DNA of 64,000 nucleotides from assembly GCA_037176845.1 (NCBI GenBank), contig JAYKXP010000125.1:1-64000 (forward strand), written 5' to 3'. Below, piece after piece: positions 20,812 through 32,848 of the stretch. Position 1 is the first letter of the stretch. Every line of letters starts with the position of its first letter. Both the position numbers and the translations under genes were made by a program. The DNA comes from Paramarasmius palmivorus (lineage: Eukaryota; Basidiomycota; Agaricomycetes; Agaricales; Marasmiaceae). The notes under the pieces were generated by a model. That model did not search any database, was not told the DNA's origin, and was given only the letters and a program-made list of their open reading frames with translations.

Positions 20812-22477
20812 TTGCGTCGGCGAACAGCTTCTGCAATGAAGGGCTGTTCCCGATGAGTTGGTAAACCGGCACCGTTACGGCCTGGTTCATAATCGAATTG
20901 AATACCGAAGTAGGATCTGACTTTTCTTGAAGATCCGACGTGAAGTGATAGCGTGGTCCTTGAGGCTTGTCATCCTTCATCCTAACATCCTCCTTGTCCA
21001 TTCCCTTAGGCGCCGTAGAAGGAATCGACTGTTTCCAACCATCCTTCCTGTTAACAGGGTTAGGCGGTACCGGAACGTCTATCTTTTTCTCGGGCTGAGG
21101 TCGTGGGGGAGTAGTAGAAGAAGATGGCGTTGGCTTGGATCGGGGTTCGCTAGCCCTTTGTTTTGACTTCTCGTCCCGCTTAGCGCTACCCAAAGGGTCG
21201 AATCGGACGTTCGTGTCCTTTCCAGAGCGCAGAGCGGGGTCTGAAGTAAACTCTAGGTTCGCAGCTTGATAAACGTCGTCGAATAGTGGTACGCCGCTGA
21301 CGAAAACTCCACAGTGGTTGGCGGAATGAGATTGATGAGGCGGTACGTCCCGATGGAAAGCGGATCTTGAGTTCTGAGCTGTATTGATACCTGTCTGCAA
21401 TTCACGGATGTAGGAAGAAATACCACCGTTTTGCCCGTAAGGCACACGGGGTAGGTCAGCACCGTTCGGCATAACAAAACGCTCTCGTTGAGCATCATAC
21501 TTTACCAATCCTTCCGCCACTAGTTTCATTGTCTCCGGACACTTCGAAGGGTGTAACTGGTGCGGAGGATTCTCAACGCCACACATAAAACACCTCTTCG
21601 GTCGTTGGAAGCCATCGCTCTGCTTGCTACCTCCAGGAGTCATCTGCGACGATGACATGAGGCTCATCATCTGGGCCTGGTTGATGGTAAGCTGCTCCAG
21701 TTGCTTGACTAATGAATCCAATGTCGATTCTGGTACGCCTTCCTTCTTGGTCTTCGGTTGAGTACTCGTAGCCTTCGGACTTCGGTGCTTCCTCTTACCC
21801 TCGTTATCGAGGAGAATCTCTTCATCGTCGCGCCTTTCCTGCCTCCACGGAGTGTAGAATACGCTATTGGAGTCAAATCGTTGATACAAGTAGGTCAAGA
21901 CTTCGTCCTTTGAAAGGACGTTATCCCGAGTCTTCTTGTTCGCAGGAATCTGCGTCTCCAGCCAGCGTTTCATCGCCTCCGGGAGTCCTGCTATGAAATA
22001 GTAGTCGGAATCGGCAGCGGTGATGACCTTCTTCTTGACGAGGGCAGCCGAATAAGTTTCGAACTTCCGAACGTACTCCCCGATAGACTGACGCGACGTG
22101 AACTCTCCCTTCTCATTCTGGTTTTGACAGAATGCCTGGAAATCGGCGAGCGTAACCGTTGGTACCTGATCGGCGGCACCATATAGCACGATAAGTTTCT
22201 TGGTGGCGGCGGCCCATGTCTTTTCTTCAACCTCAACGTCAAGCTCGGGAATGTAGCGGATGGTGTCTTGGACCTCTTCGTTCGAATAGTAGTAAAGTTG
22301 ATCGACTTTCTCGTTCTCGGTTAGGCCAGCAGAGTCGCCGAAGCGTCGAATTGAGTCAATGAACGCTCGCACGCGCGTACCATCGAAGGTGATAGCGAAC
22401 GGTGTGCCGGGTACTGGCATGAACGGAAAGGCTGAGGAAGCATTGGAGGTGTTGGAGACGGAGGGAGGAATCGACAT
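20812..22477 (-). pseudogene. gag: Ty3/gypsy Gag, truncated before protease/pol
   Basis: The minus-strand frame from 22,477 encodes about 555 residues of Agaricomycete-type Gag. Its capsid-like part includes RRFGDSAGLTENEK, LYYYSNEEVQDTIRY and FETYSAAL. A CxxC-His-Cys knuckle follows (CFMCG...HPSKC, about residue 300), then a Pro/Ser linker and a segment (YHFTSDLQEK, TVPVYQLIGN) that in relatives directly precedes the aspartic protease. Element identity stops near 20,812 at ADATR; beyond it the frame runs into unrelated A/T-rich sequence. No protease, reverse transcriptase, RNase H or integrase is present anywhere in the window, so this copy cannot be autonomous. Confidence 0.85.
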
Positions 22478-23640
22478 GTCGGGATAAAAGGGTAGTTGAT
22501 CGAAGAATAATGATATGATTCGTGATGGCCTCTAGCGAGGGCTTTTCTTCGTCGTTGCGAACGACTACGGAGAATGGACTGCTGGGCGTAGAGCCTCAGA
22601 GTATCGCGCAGCAATCAACTAGCGCAAGGACACAGCGTACAGCTAGTGCCCGCCCACAGCGTATAGCTAGTGGTAAGGAAGAGGGATGGAAAGGAATGAT
22701 GTGTCTTGAGGAAACGTGTTCGACGTCGCGTCGTTCGACGGCGGAAGCAATTCTAAAATTAAGAATAAAAGGAGTTAGCTGTTCTCGGAAAACCAGTCCC
22801 CTGCGGTGGTCACCACTGAGGAAGATAGAGATAGTCCACGGAAGGACTAGGCAGATGACACGGTCGGAACGGCTACCCGTATAGGCGTAGAGTAGAGAAA
22901 TGACGAATCGAGTCGTCGTCGTGGAATGAGAATGAAAATAAAAAGGTCCCGGGAACGTGTAAGACACGAGGCGGTACCAAATGCGTCAGTCCGGTGATGA
23001 TTCACCGATAAGGCCGCGAAACGGAAATAAAAGATTGAAATTGGAAATACTTGATGCTTTGGTTTCTTGTTGAGGCTCGGATGCTCTTGGGGCTCGTTGA
23101 AACTCGATTCTCGGGCTCGAAGATGGGGGGAAAAAGAGAGAAGGAAGGATGTCACATTTTTCTGACAGGTTGTCAGGTAAGCGTCACGGTGGTCCGTGCG
23201 CGAATACAAACAGCCGTAGAACAATTTTGATAACGATAAGATAAATAAAGTGCCCATTTTGAGGTGAGTCCACGTCTTCGCTTCTCCTCAGTCCGCCGGC
23301 GTCCACTAGACTGATACATGCAGGCACTGCTGAAGGGTTGACCAGACCCTCTCGTATCGGTGACCCCGAACCGTTACGAGGCGTGCATTAACTGCATGGT
23401 GGTACCGGCGTACTTCGGATACGCTCGACGTTTCGTCGTATCGTAAAAGGGTGAACGTACAAGGGGAATGTGATGGAGAGTTTGCGAGGGGAAGGGAAAA
23501 TGTGAGATGAAACTGCTATGAAGGTATAAGAATAAAGTAAGCCGTAATTTATATGTAAAGTTAAAGAAAAGAATAAAAGGTTCGAACCGGAGGTGCACGA
23601 CAGCACCTCTACCCATGTCCCACTTCTACCAGGAGTCCTA
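22478..23640 (-). other. probable LTR/leader of the truncated gypsy element
   Basis: Upstream of gag on the minus strand, with no gene. A candidate LTR-like start, TGTGACATCC, lies near 23,157 on the minus strand. CACTAGCTRTACGCTGTG occurs twice near 22,630-22,675. No second LTR copy is available to define the ends, and no clear primer-binding site was found. The right part (23,200-23,640) also has no open frame of note. Confidence 0.35.
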
Positions 23641-23692
23641 TCGACTCCGCGACAACGACATCTTCACCTGTATTAAAGAATCTCTTCCACAA
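23640..23692 (-). pseudogene. short fragment resembling COG3 exon 2
   Basis: On the minus strand this reads ELWKRFFNTGEDVV, very close to DLWNRFFSTGEDVV in the real COG3 gene near 29,945-29,985. On the plus strand CGACATCTTCACCTGTA and the following bases match COG3 at roughly 33 of 37 positions. The surrounding sequence does not extend the match. It looks like a decayed partial duplicate. Confidence 0.45.
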
Positions 23693-25062
23693 CTCTTACC
23701 ATTATATTTACAACCTGAAGGCCACAGAAACGTGTAGCGGAATGTGGACAGAAGAGGAGAGCAATGGTTGAGGTCAAGAGGAATTTCCGAATGGGGCAGT
23801 TGACTTGTCACTATCGTGCTTGTCACAGGAACGGACTCCTGCTCTCGAACCATCACCAGCACTAGCGCCAATGACCATGGAATTGTTCCCTCCAATGCCT
23901 CCTTATTGGCACTGAATGTTTTCAAATCACTGGAGCGTTTCCCCATGAAGTCTTGAAAGCGTTTATTCGGTAAACCAGTAACAACTACCTGCATCATCCT
24001 TACAAGGACTTTCACTGACTCGGACATTCTAGTGTCTAGGTTCTCTTCATCGACGAGGGAGAAAAGGAACGGGATTCTAGGAGAAGTCAGGTTAGATCAC
24101 GGATTGCTTTGGTTCTCAGGCTGCAGTGCGTTTTTACCCCCCTTCATTTTCGGTGTCGTGATTTGCTGAGCTTGATCCCGCACCGCGAGCAGTCATAATG
24201 GCTTAATCTTGACTCGAGGCTCTACACTTCAGAAGGTCGCGCAGGGGAGTGCTCTGACCCAGGGCCATTACCCGCAACGTTTTTTGTGTGTTTTTTCTCG
24301 GTTTTTTTTTTTTTTTGTCACACTGCTCCGCTACATGGTAGATATTAGAAGATGTGGAACCCTGGCCGGCGATTCAGAGAGGTGGGCACACTTCCGTTTA
24401 GATACGCCAGGGAGCACACCGTAATCCTGGTTTCGTTGAAACCTCAACCTACGTGGGCTTTTCTTTCGGTAGGACATCCTTTTGAGCTGCTCAGGAAGAT
24501 CAAGATCTAATCGATTACTTTATCTTTTAGGTAGTCCCACTAGCGACGAGCTGCTGGAAGGAATCCTTACATTTTTCCCTTGCCAACATTTTGGTGAGGT
24601 GCGAAAAAGATTTGTAGCGTGTCGACTAATGTCTTCTTCCAGGCGCTATAGAGACTCGACCACAACTTGTGCCGGTTGAGCATTAAATATCAACCAGCGG
24701 CTGGCAATATTCCCCACAAACTCCTCCGTGACATTGTTTTCACACAACGCACGGCATATAAGGAGTGTCGTCATGCTTCAATTTGCTGTTATAACAGCTT
24801 ATAACAGCTTTGCGACGTCAAATTGTAGCACCGCCCACGTCAAGCGAAGGTGGTAAACACGTAAGTATTCATTTTCGATACCTTAGTTTCCATATCAAGC
24901 TAGAATATTTACAGATTCTCCCGCACTCAACGGGGAACGTTTAACAACATCGAACTTAATTGCTATATTTTACCTCCTGGAACCAGTGCAAACCATACAT
25001 AAAGGTCGTGTACCCGTCACGTCTTTCTACATCCTCCCACCTCCCACTTACACCTGTCTACA
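23693..25062. other. gene-poor stretch
   Basis: No recognised gene. A minus-strand open frame (23,638-24,027) has no family match in my reading. A poly-T tract lies near 24,301-24,316. GCTGTTATAACAGC, a perfect 14-bp palindrome, lies near 24,784 and is followed directly by TTATAACAGC. Confidence 0.45.
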
Positions 25063-26689
25063 ATGGGTTTTGAAGCCGCCCAATTATACGCTCGAACTCT
25101 CTTTCTTCTGGGTCACGGCTACCCACTCTTCTGTCCTGAACCCAACGAGGCCCTTCACCCAGAATACATCGAGAACGGAATTCGATTCGGGGATGTTGGA
25201 CTCATCACACCCGATGGTAGTTTCGACTTCCTCTTCAACATCTGCTTACCTGCAGACCATGTTATCAACCAATCTTGCGGCACTCCTGACAATTTCACTC
25301 CTGTTAAATGGAATGGGCAAATACGCCGAAACTCCAATTACTTCCAACCCAGGAAACCTGTCTGCAGCCGATGTGCGAAGTGCAGAGAAATCAGCGCTGA
25401 GGCTATGGCCACTATCCCGTAAGTGAGGCTTCTTCAAAGGATCGCGGCGGTTTACTGATGTTCTGGTATTGAGTGGGTCACCTGTAGGTGTCGGGGCAAG
25501 CATTGAAATCTCGTTCGACAAAGAGAGTGGTGCAGCTTTGATGCTTCCAACAGGTGCAAAGCGCGAAAACATGCTAGATCTGAAGGCGTTCCGCGAGTAC
25601 GCCCAGGCTAATGCAGCCAGTTGGTACTATTTTGTCAACAACACGCTCGGCCGGGATGCGGAGAACGGCTCGATATACCTTGTTACTGGAGTCGATAAAT
25701 CGGATGCTTGGGAAAATGCGATTTTCGACAGTTCACAGTCTAGTCAATCCTGTTCGTTACTATTCGAATCAGTTGGCATAGCCAGTGGACGGATGAAGTT
25801 GTCACAATCTTCAATCTATCAATCATCTGTCACTAGCAGAGCATCTGCCGCAAATGCTCAATACAACCAGGCACTGTTCATACGTGGCTTCCGAATATCG
25901 CTGCGAAGCGGACTTTCTGTCAGAATTCTGGGGGAAGTCAAAGTTGCTAGCACGGACAAGTCGCCGATGAAGGACATCTTTAGCCCGGCACCTCGTTTCG
26001 GACAATCAGGGTATTCTTTTTCGATGTCATGGGGCAGGAGCAGCACCAGCAGCAGAAGTGGAAGTCCCAGCACTGATGCTGCCTCGTCGAATGACGGTCC
26101 TGAATCGTCGGACGATTCGACTACTGCATCCGACAGTGACTGGGATTGTCATAGTCCTGGCGGTTCCTCCTGTAGCGACACTACGAGTATAAATGAAGAC
26201 GACTATTTCCCTCCTTCTCAGGTACGTCTACCACTTCAACGTTAAATAATCACAACTAATGTGATACATGGATACCATAGCCCTATCACCCCCTTATTTC
26301 CATCAATAACGATATTTTGCAAAATGTGAGACGACGACTCTCCGAACGCCCAAGCGTAACAACTGATAATTGAGCGACAGAATCCTGAGATTGATGTCGT
26401 CGTCACACATGATGACGACTGGATTTCGCTTCTTACTGACAGGGTTAGCAGATTGTTGATGAAAGCATATGTACCACTAACCATTCCATTGCAGGATACT
26501 GCCATGCCAGATGACCAAACATTGACGAGACGATTTAGAGAGAGGTATCGCGTTCTTGAATCGAATGGTATTTATCCGTCTGTTTGTTGCACTTCAGCAC
26601 TCTCAGAATACTTGAATCATTCAGGATTTGCCGTATTGGAGCAAGTTCATAACGATGGCAAATCACCAAGACAGAAAACTTCGGGTTAG
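25063..26689 (+). pseudogene. agaric hypothetical protein (GYPLxxPEP family), one frame break
   Basis: The start MGFEAAQLYAR precedes GYPLFCPEPNEAL and GDVGLITPDGSFDFLFNICL, hallmarks I recall from an uncharacterised Agaricomycete family. Near 25,353 the coding pattern moves by one base (NYFQP to GNLSAADV); no GT-AG intron fixes it. The second frame then splices cleanly (GTAAGT...CTGTAG) to VGASIEISFDKE, then YLVTGVDKSDAWE and a Ser-rich tail, a 45-nt exon (26,280-26,324) and THDDDWISLL near 26,415, ending about 26,689. The rest is well preserved, so this is either a young pseudogene or a sequencing error. Function unknown. Confidence 0.65.
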
Positions 26690-28430
26690 TGCTCCTGGTC
26701 CCTTCATGGTACATCTTGACTCACCCGAAAACTTAGTGCCCACAACGTCCGTACCCATCTCAGCACCCACGTCACTTGTACGTACGGGCGGAGCCTCGAC
26801 GCCTTCGCCATGTGGTTCGCTTCACCATGTATTAGCGCCTTCATGCTGTATGCCTGTAGTCCAAGCGTTTGGAGAAATGTCGTTACAGTCTCCCAATTTG
26901 TCTGCAGGATCCTTAACCGCCCTGGACGATCAGCCACCCGGCAGTTCTTCATCCTCCCAGTCTCAACAGCCAGACTTAAGGAGTAAAGCTCCCCATCAGC
27001 TGCATGTGCGGCAGAGAACCCAGACTCTCACCATGCACCGGCGAAGGACTAGTTTCGTCGTGACCGACCCCGATGGCGACGCGTACGTAGCGCTCTTCCT
27101 TCTTTCGATCATCTAATAACAATACAATCGCAGTAAAGTAATTCAAGATAGCCTATACAGCAGTATGCCAGATAGACTGGAATACGAACTTGGTCACATG
27201 CCCACGTTCCTGACCGATATCGACAACTACTCCCTCACCTCGCACCAATCTCCTTCAGTCCCGTCCCCATCCCCCACCACTCTGACTCCAGGCATCTCGA
27301 GCCTAGGCTTGACTACGGAGGACCTACACTTCACATCGACATTATTCGAGAATATAATCAAGCCGCCGCGGATTCAAGATCTGCCCGCGTGCTCATCTTC
27401 TTACTCCTCCTCCTTCACAGGGGGTATCACCTTTGCATCAACCCAGTCTTCGTGGCTTCCGACTCCGGTCACTCCATCTGTGCCAGGCACTGTTCCTCCA
27501 AACTTCCTCCGTCTCGATAAACCTGATGACTTGGCACAGGACCCAACGTTGTTTCGCAACACAGTCTATGAGGACACAGTTGATCCATCCGCTTTGCGCA
27601 TCGGACGTGGTAGAGGACTTGCGCCTATCACACGCCGGTCTCGCTGCTTGAGTGTTAATCGTCAACGCCGGGACGGCATCAGCGCTGGCTACAGTTATTC
27701 GGTCTTCAGTTCACCGGGTGCTTTAGGGTTGCACGGTGGCACCTCTGGATACGATGCCCAAGCTACGTCTCCAGTAAAGGGTTCAGAAGGCAACTCCTTT
27801 TTGGAATCCCTTTTGTTCGCTGGTTCCTCATTCGAAGGATCTGCTGACGGTGGCATGACCCAGATAGAGTTGGAGGATGGTGGTGTACTTGGTCCGGGAT
27901 TCGAGTTTGCAGCCGGCAGCGTTCGGCGTAGGACCATTGCGTCCGATGACGTATTGAAGGCTAGCAGGAAACGGCGCAAAGATCCTGGTGAAGGTGAATT
28001 TAAATGTCACATTTACTCCCAGGATTACACAGCACAGCACAATTTGACCAGTATGTCTTTTCTTTCAGTCAGTTTTCTGGAACTCGGATACTTATTTGTG
28101 GCTACAGATCACATCAATGCTCATCGGGGAATTGAGCCCTTTGAATGTCCTCATTGCCACAAGTATTACACTACTAAACACGTCCTCGACCATCACATGA
28201 AGACTGCTGTGGGGTGCAGCAAAGCCAATAGAATCTCGCAGCCATCGTCCTCGGCCAATTCGTCTATGTCAACCTGGCATGACACTTGCGACACTTATTC
28301 CTCAGCTAGTAACGCAAGCGCTGATTGGAAAGGTGGCAGACACACGCTCCTGCCTTTTTCGGAACGACAGCGGCGCTGCTTCGCTGTCACCCAAATGACG
28401 TCTCCCCCGAAGAGAAATGATATAACGTAG
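26628..28430 (+). CDS. C2H2/C2HC zinc-finger protein, probable regulator
   Basis: Three exons read in frame: from about 26,628 (or MANHQ at 26,655) to 27,082, 27,134-28,050 and 28,108-28,430. The first two-thirds are Ser/Pro/Thr-rich and disordered. Near the end a first finger-like unit reads FKCHIYSQDY...NHINAH: the second zinc Cys is Tyr, so it is degenerate. A second unit reads FECPHCHKYYTTKHVLDHH followed by ...GC, a C2HC-like finger. A basic stretch (KASRKRRKD) precedes the fingers. The 5' end overlaps the tail of the upstream gene in another frame, so the start is uncertain and a fusion is possible. Likely nuclear; target unknown. Confidence 0.65.
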
Positions 28431-28669
28431 AACTAACATAGGAATAACGTATGAGTAATATAGGAACTAGGAAGCTACCCGTGCTACGCACGGCGCTGAA
28501 TGATATACTAAAACATGTCATAGATTTTGATATATATATATGTACCGAAAACACCGTCCACTCATAATTACTGTCGCCCTGCCATTGTTTTCTGCCTCTT
28601 AGGATTCCGCCGAAGATTTTCCTGAGAGTTTGGTGTTTCTTCATCACCGTCCTTAACAACCCCAAAACC

Positions 28670-31202
28670 TCAGATACTCCTCAACCAAACACGTAACTCC
28701 ATCTCATCCATCACCTCGCCCTTACCCTCGCCTTTACCCTCACCCTTAGCCTTATGTTCCTCCTTCAACCGAAACACCGCATACTCATCTTCCACACGTT
28801 CCCTAACATACCTCACCAACCCTTCTGTTTCTTTGAACGCACGGATTTTGGTTATCGTCTCGACGTAGGCGGATTTGAATTCCTCTGGGTCTGGGTTTGG
28901 AGTTGGGTTTGGGGCGGCGGTGGTAGAGGTAGAAGAAGACAAGGTGCCTAGGGGCGCACAGATCGTTTGAGCAGCTTCTTCGATAACACCCTGACACGCA
29001 ACGCGTAGGGATTGTGTTATCGCCTACCACCACCACCACCATTAACATCACAGCAAAGAAAACAAAGGAAGGACGACTTACGCGTTTAACACCTTCAACG
29101 CCCCCAGCCCTAGTCTTGGTATCGTCGCCCAACACACCAAACGACGCCAACACGCTCCCAACGCCGCCAACGCCTGCACCAAGTAAGGATGTTAGGCTTA
29201 GGGTGTCTGCTACACCACCTCCTACACCTACACCACCTGCACCCCAAGCACCAGGTTCATACGCAGACGTAGACCCAGAATCGCCATCAAACCCAACACG
29301 CCCAACAACATCCCTCAACGCCATAACCTGCTTAACCAACCACACCTTCGGTTCCAAACCCTCTTTCCCCGCCGTCGCTGCGTGCAGGGAGTCAAGGCAT
29401 AGGAGGAGTGCTTCGGTGGCGATGTCTTTGTATATCGCTGGCTGGTTTCCGCGTCAGTTTAGGAAGAAAAAGGAAGAGGAATACACGCACGTCGACGTAA
29501 TCACGTAACTGGTCCAAAACCCAAGTTGTTTTCTTGATCGTCTCGTATTCTTCGTCTCCAGAGAAGGTGGAAGAGGAAGGTGGGACATAGTACCGGATAT
29601 CACTTTGAACGACTGATTGGGCTTTGAAGAAGAGGCGGGTTTGGGCGTCTTGGAGGAGGGGGTGGAGGAGTGTGCTTGTTTTCAGGTTTTGGGGTTCTTC
29701 GTCGTCGTCTTCGGAGTCGGAGTGGGAAGAGGCAGAGGAAGAGGATGAGGAGGAATAGAAGGGTATGTCGACCATAAGTCCTTGGAGGACGGTACACACT
29801 TGACAAAGACCTTCTAGTTTTGTTTCGTGGAGGATACGAGGACGGAGGTGGTCGTATAGAAAGTCGCAGAGGGTTTCTAGGTAGTTGCTGCGTTGGGTGT
29901 TGTGTTAGTATGGGGGTATGGGGGTATGGGGTTGGGCTTACTATACGACATCTTCACCTGTACTAAAAAACCTATTCCACAAGTCGTATTCGTCTATACA
30001 TAGTTGTTTGATATACGTGCATCCTGCGCGTGTCTACCAGTCATCAGCATTAGCATCACACCAAAGAAAAAGAACAGCAGGCGTACCAACTCTACAACAT
30101 CCTCCACACCCCTCATCAACTCCTTCACCTGTTCCCTAACTACACCCCCAACAAGACTCTTCCTCGTAGCGACATACGCCGCATGACATTCACCCAACAA
30201 CGCTCCATGACCCAGCGTTTCTGGATGATTCATCGTCCGCAACTCCAACTCTGCCAATAAAGGCGGTAAAGCGCCTTCCCCGCCACCAGCTACACCACCT
30301 AAAGCCAACGAAAGGAACCGTGTGTATATAAGATGTCGTGTCGTTTCCTCCGTTTGGGACGTTTCCAGTCGTTTAGATATATCCCCCACAATAGCCCGTA
30401 ACGAACCAACGAAATACATCTTAATCAACGTCATCGCCCGTGTAAGACACTGTCCGAATCGTAAGAGGTATAGTTCGGATTCGCGGTACGAACGGTGGTT
30501 TTTGAGGTACGAGATGCAGATGTCGACGCGTTCGACCATGTACATAAAGTCGTGTTGTAAAACTAGCGTTTCGCCTGGTTTGTTTAGGATTCGTGTGGCT
30601 GTTTCTAGTTCAGCGAAATAGGTGAGCCGAGCGTCGAGGTCATCCGAAAGACGGAGGAGGTGTGTCCGTTCGTCGAGGAGACGTTCACAGCTTTCTTTAA
30701 GAGACTTTCCGCTCTCTTCGACGCTGGACCAGTTGGCTAGCATCGAGTCGACGGAGGATTGGGTGGTGTTTAGGAGGTGGAGGAGATAATCGCATGTGGA
30801 TAGGTGTGTGGATAACGTGGAGATGTGGGAGCGGAAATGGGAGTCTTGGTTATGAGAGAGTGTACGTTCGATTTGGGTGTACCAGTCGTAGAATTGTTGG
30901 GGTGTTAGGATGGGGTGTTTGGGTAGCAGGCCGACACTGGTAGGGGGTTTGAGACGAGGGGTGTTGGGACGGGAAGAGCCTAATAGTTTGGGAGTGGAAG
31001 GACGGGGAGAGGATGGGTTGGTGGTGCTGTCTGTGAAACGGTGTGGAAGAGGCGGGTGTTCAGACAGGGTTTTGATTTTGGATATGCTGGAGAGTTGAAT
31101 GTCGTCTAATGGGGCTTTGGATTCCCATTCTTCGAGTGACAGTGTTGGCCGCGGTGGTGGTGCTGTCGCTGCTGCTAGTGGTCGTCGTGGTACAGGTTGC
31201 AT
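28670..31202 (-). CDS. COG3: conserved oligomeric Golgi complex subunit 3
   Basis: Five exons (31202-30110, 30023-29942, 29887-29491, 29441-29082, 29023-28670) form one frame of 761 residues. COG3 (Sec34) belongs to lobe A of the COG tethering complex, which guides retrograde vesicles within the Golgi. Family signs are a long helical N-terminal half with YLLHLLNTTQSSVDSM, RLSDDLDARLTYFAELETAT, YMVERVDICISYLKNHRSY, ELYLLRFGQCLTRAMTLIKM, and later KQLCIDEYDLWNRFFSTGED. The first 110 residues are Pro/Ser-rich. Gly-rich and Ser/Asp-rich inserts interrupt the C-terminal half, and the protein ends with a Lys/Gly repeat (KGEGKGEGKGE). A housekeeping gene, apparently intact. Confidence 0.92.
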
Positions 31203-31209
31203 GACACAG

Positions 31210-31710
31210 GTTTAGGCGCCCGTCGCTTGCCCTGCTCTTCCCCATGACCAGGCTCCTCTTCCTGTAAACTCCTTCACCGTTTCTCCTAAAGGCCCTAATC
31301 ACAGGTATGGTTGTATAAACATAAAAATATCCTAAATTTCAGGCGCCCATGTAGCTCAGCGTCGAGCGAAATGGAGAAAATCTAGGCTTAATCTTCTTTC
31401 CCAAGTGCCTTTCGGCCCTATTCTTCCCCAGGCTTTTACAGTTTCTCTTCAAGGCGAAGAACCCTGATCACAGGTATGGTCGGATAAATATAAAAAGATC
31501 CTAGTTCCTAACTGAGTACAATTTACAGTCACAAGTCGACTTTTCTGCGCTTCGAGACTCCAAGGATAGAAAGGACACCCGTATATAACAATGCCGCTGC
31601 AATACCTTTCCCGCGCAAAAAGGTTTTCAAGGTGTCTTTCCGCTCTGCTCTTCTCCAAGCCCTGTGAAACGTTCTCTTCACAGTTTCTCCTAAAGGAAAA
31701 ACCACGAGAG
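31210..31710. repeat. three diverged direct repeats upstream of COG3
   Basis: A unit containing GCTCTTCCCC...CAGTTTCTCC..., then TCACAGGTATGG and ATAAAnATAAAAA-ATCCTA, occurs at about 31,225-31,330 and 31,410-31,505; a third, shorter copy lies at about 31,635-31,700. Copies are roughly 65-80% alike by eye. They lie in what should be the COG3 promoter or leader. Confidence 0.6.
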
Positions 31711-32848
31711 CGTGTTGCCCACTTTGACACCCAGAAAGCCATGCACACCCATGCGATAGCTTCGACCTTTACAACCTCATTGCAAACCTAACCTTTCCTG
31801 CAACGGCATCTGGTAGGAAGCATGCCAATCCCTTCAATGCCAACTTCAAGGACTCGAATTGACGGCACTGTTGCCTCTTCCTCCCATGCGCATTGGCGAG
31901 TATTTAAATTCTAATCCATTCGGTAAGTGATCATGTTAATAACGCTACCTCAGGAGTAAACCCCTGCCAACAAATGTCCCAAGCACCTGTCCCATACCAT
32001 CCCATGGTGTCCGGAATATTCCGACTTGAGCACGCGATAGGATGTTATAGGACGTCGTTCGACTTTGCCTGCCTTATAGCGTCCGATGGCAGCCGATGAA
32101 ACCTCACTGGGAAATCTCAGCCATGACTCGATGCGCTCCCATGTACCTCTACTAGCTGGCTGAGCTGGTTCCTGCGACTCCGGTTCTCAACGTTCAACTC
32201 TTGCACAATAGAGGACTATTTCGAGACGTGTGGAAGAATCCTTTGCCCAGCAAACCATCCCAACGAACTCGACTAGCAACATGGCTTTGATTCGCTACAG
32301 ACGTGGTTATCTGAAGACTTGTCCTCTCTAGATGTCGCAAACAACTTTCAAGCCCGGTCCGAGTCAAACTAGATACTCCCTCTCAGTGTCATAGCCATCG
32401 TGACTCTGACGGATCGAGGACATGGCTGTGTCTTCCTCCCATTTTGACCCATTACTAGGCCTGCACCGCCCAGACACCGATAGCCCGTTGTGTTATTGCT
32501 GTATCCTGCGTCCTCAATATGTTGAAAGTCGAAACTTGACTGGAGATACTACTAGTAGTCTCGCGTTTGGGTTGCGATAGTTGGTTGGGATCTCTCGGGG
32601 GCCTTGGCGAACTAGCAGTCCCTGGTTTCTCAATACATCCCATACAAGTCTATCTCTGATTTAAATCCTGAATCATGCCCAGCCAAAGTGAATGAATACG
32701 TAGAAGGATCCACACGTGAATTTGGAGTCGACATACGATGATAACAATCACATCACGTCAAAACGTAGCGGCGGGTGTTGATACTCATCGCGAATCGGAA
32801 GACTATATATGTCAGAAGTCTGGAGGCGTACACCCAGAACCCAGAAAC
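31711..32848. other. intergenic, nothing recognised
   Basis: About 1.1 kb between the COG3 upstream repeats and the first cysteine-rich gene. Short open frames on both strands lack family features. No repeat or RNA noticed. Confidence 0.5.

Noticed and set aside
23580..23625. GGTTCGAACC as a tRNA T arm
   Set aside because: No matching acceptor or D arm nearby.
31449..31791. ORFs on both strands in the COG3 upstream repeats
   Set aside because: They run through non-coding repeat copies and share no motif.
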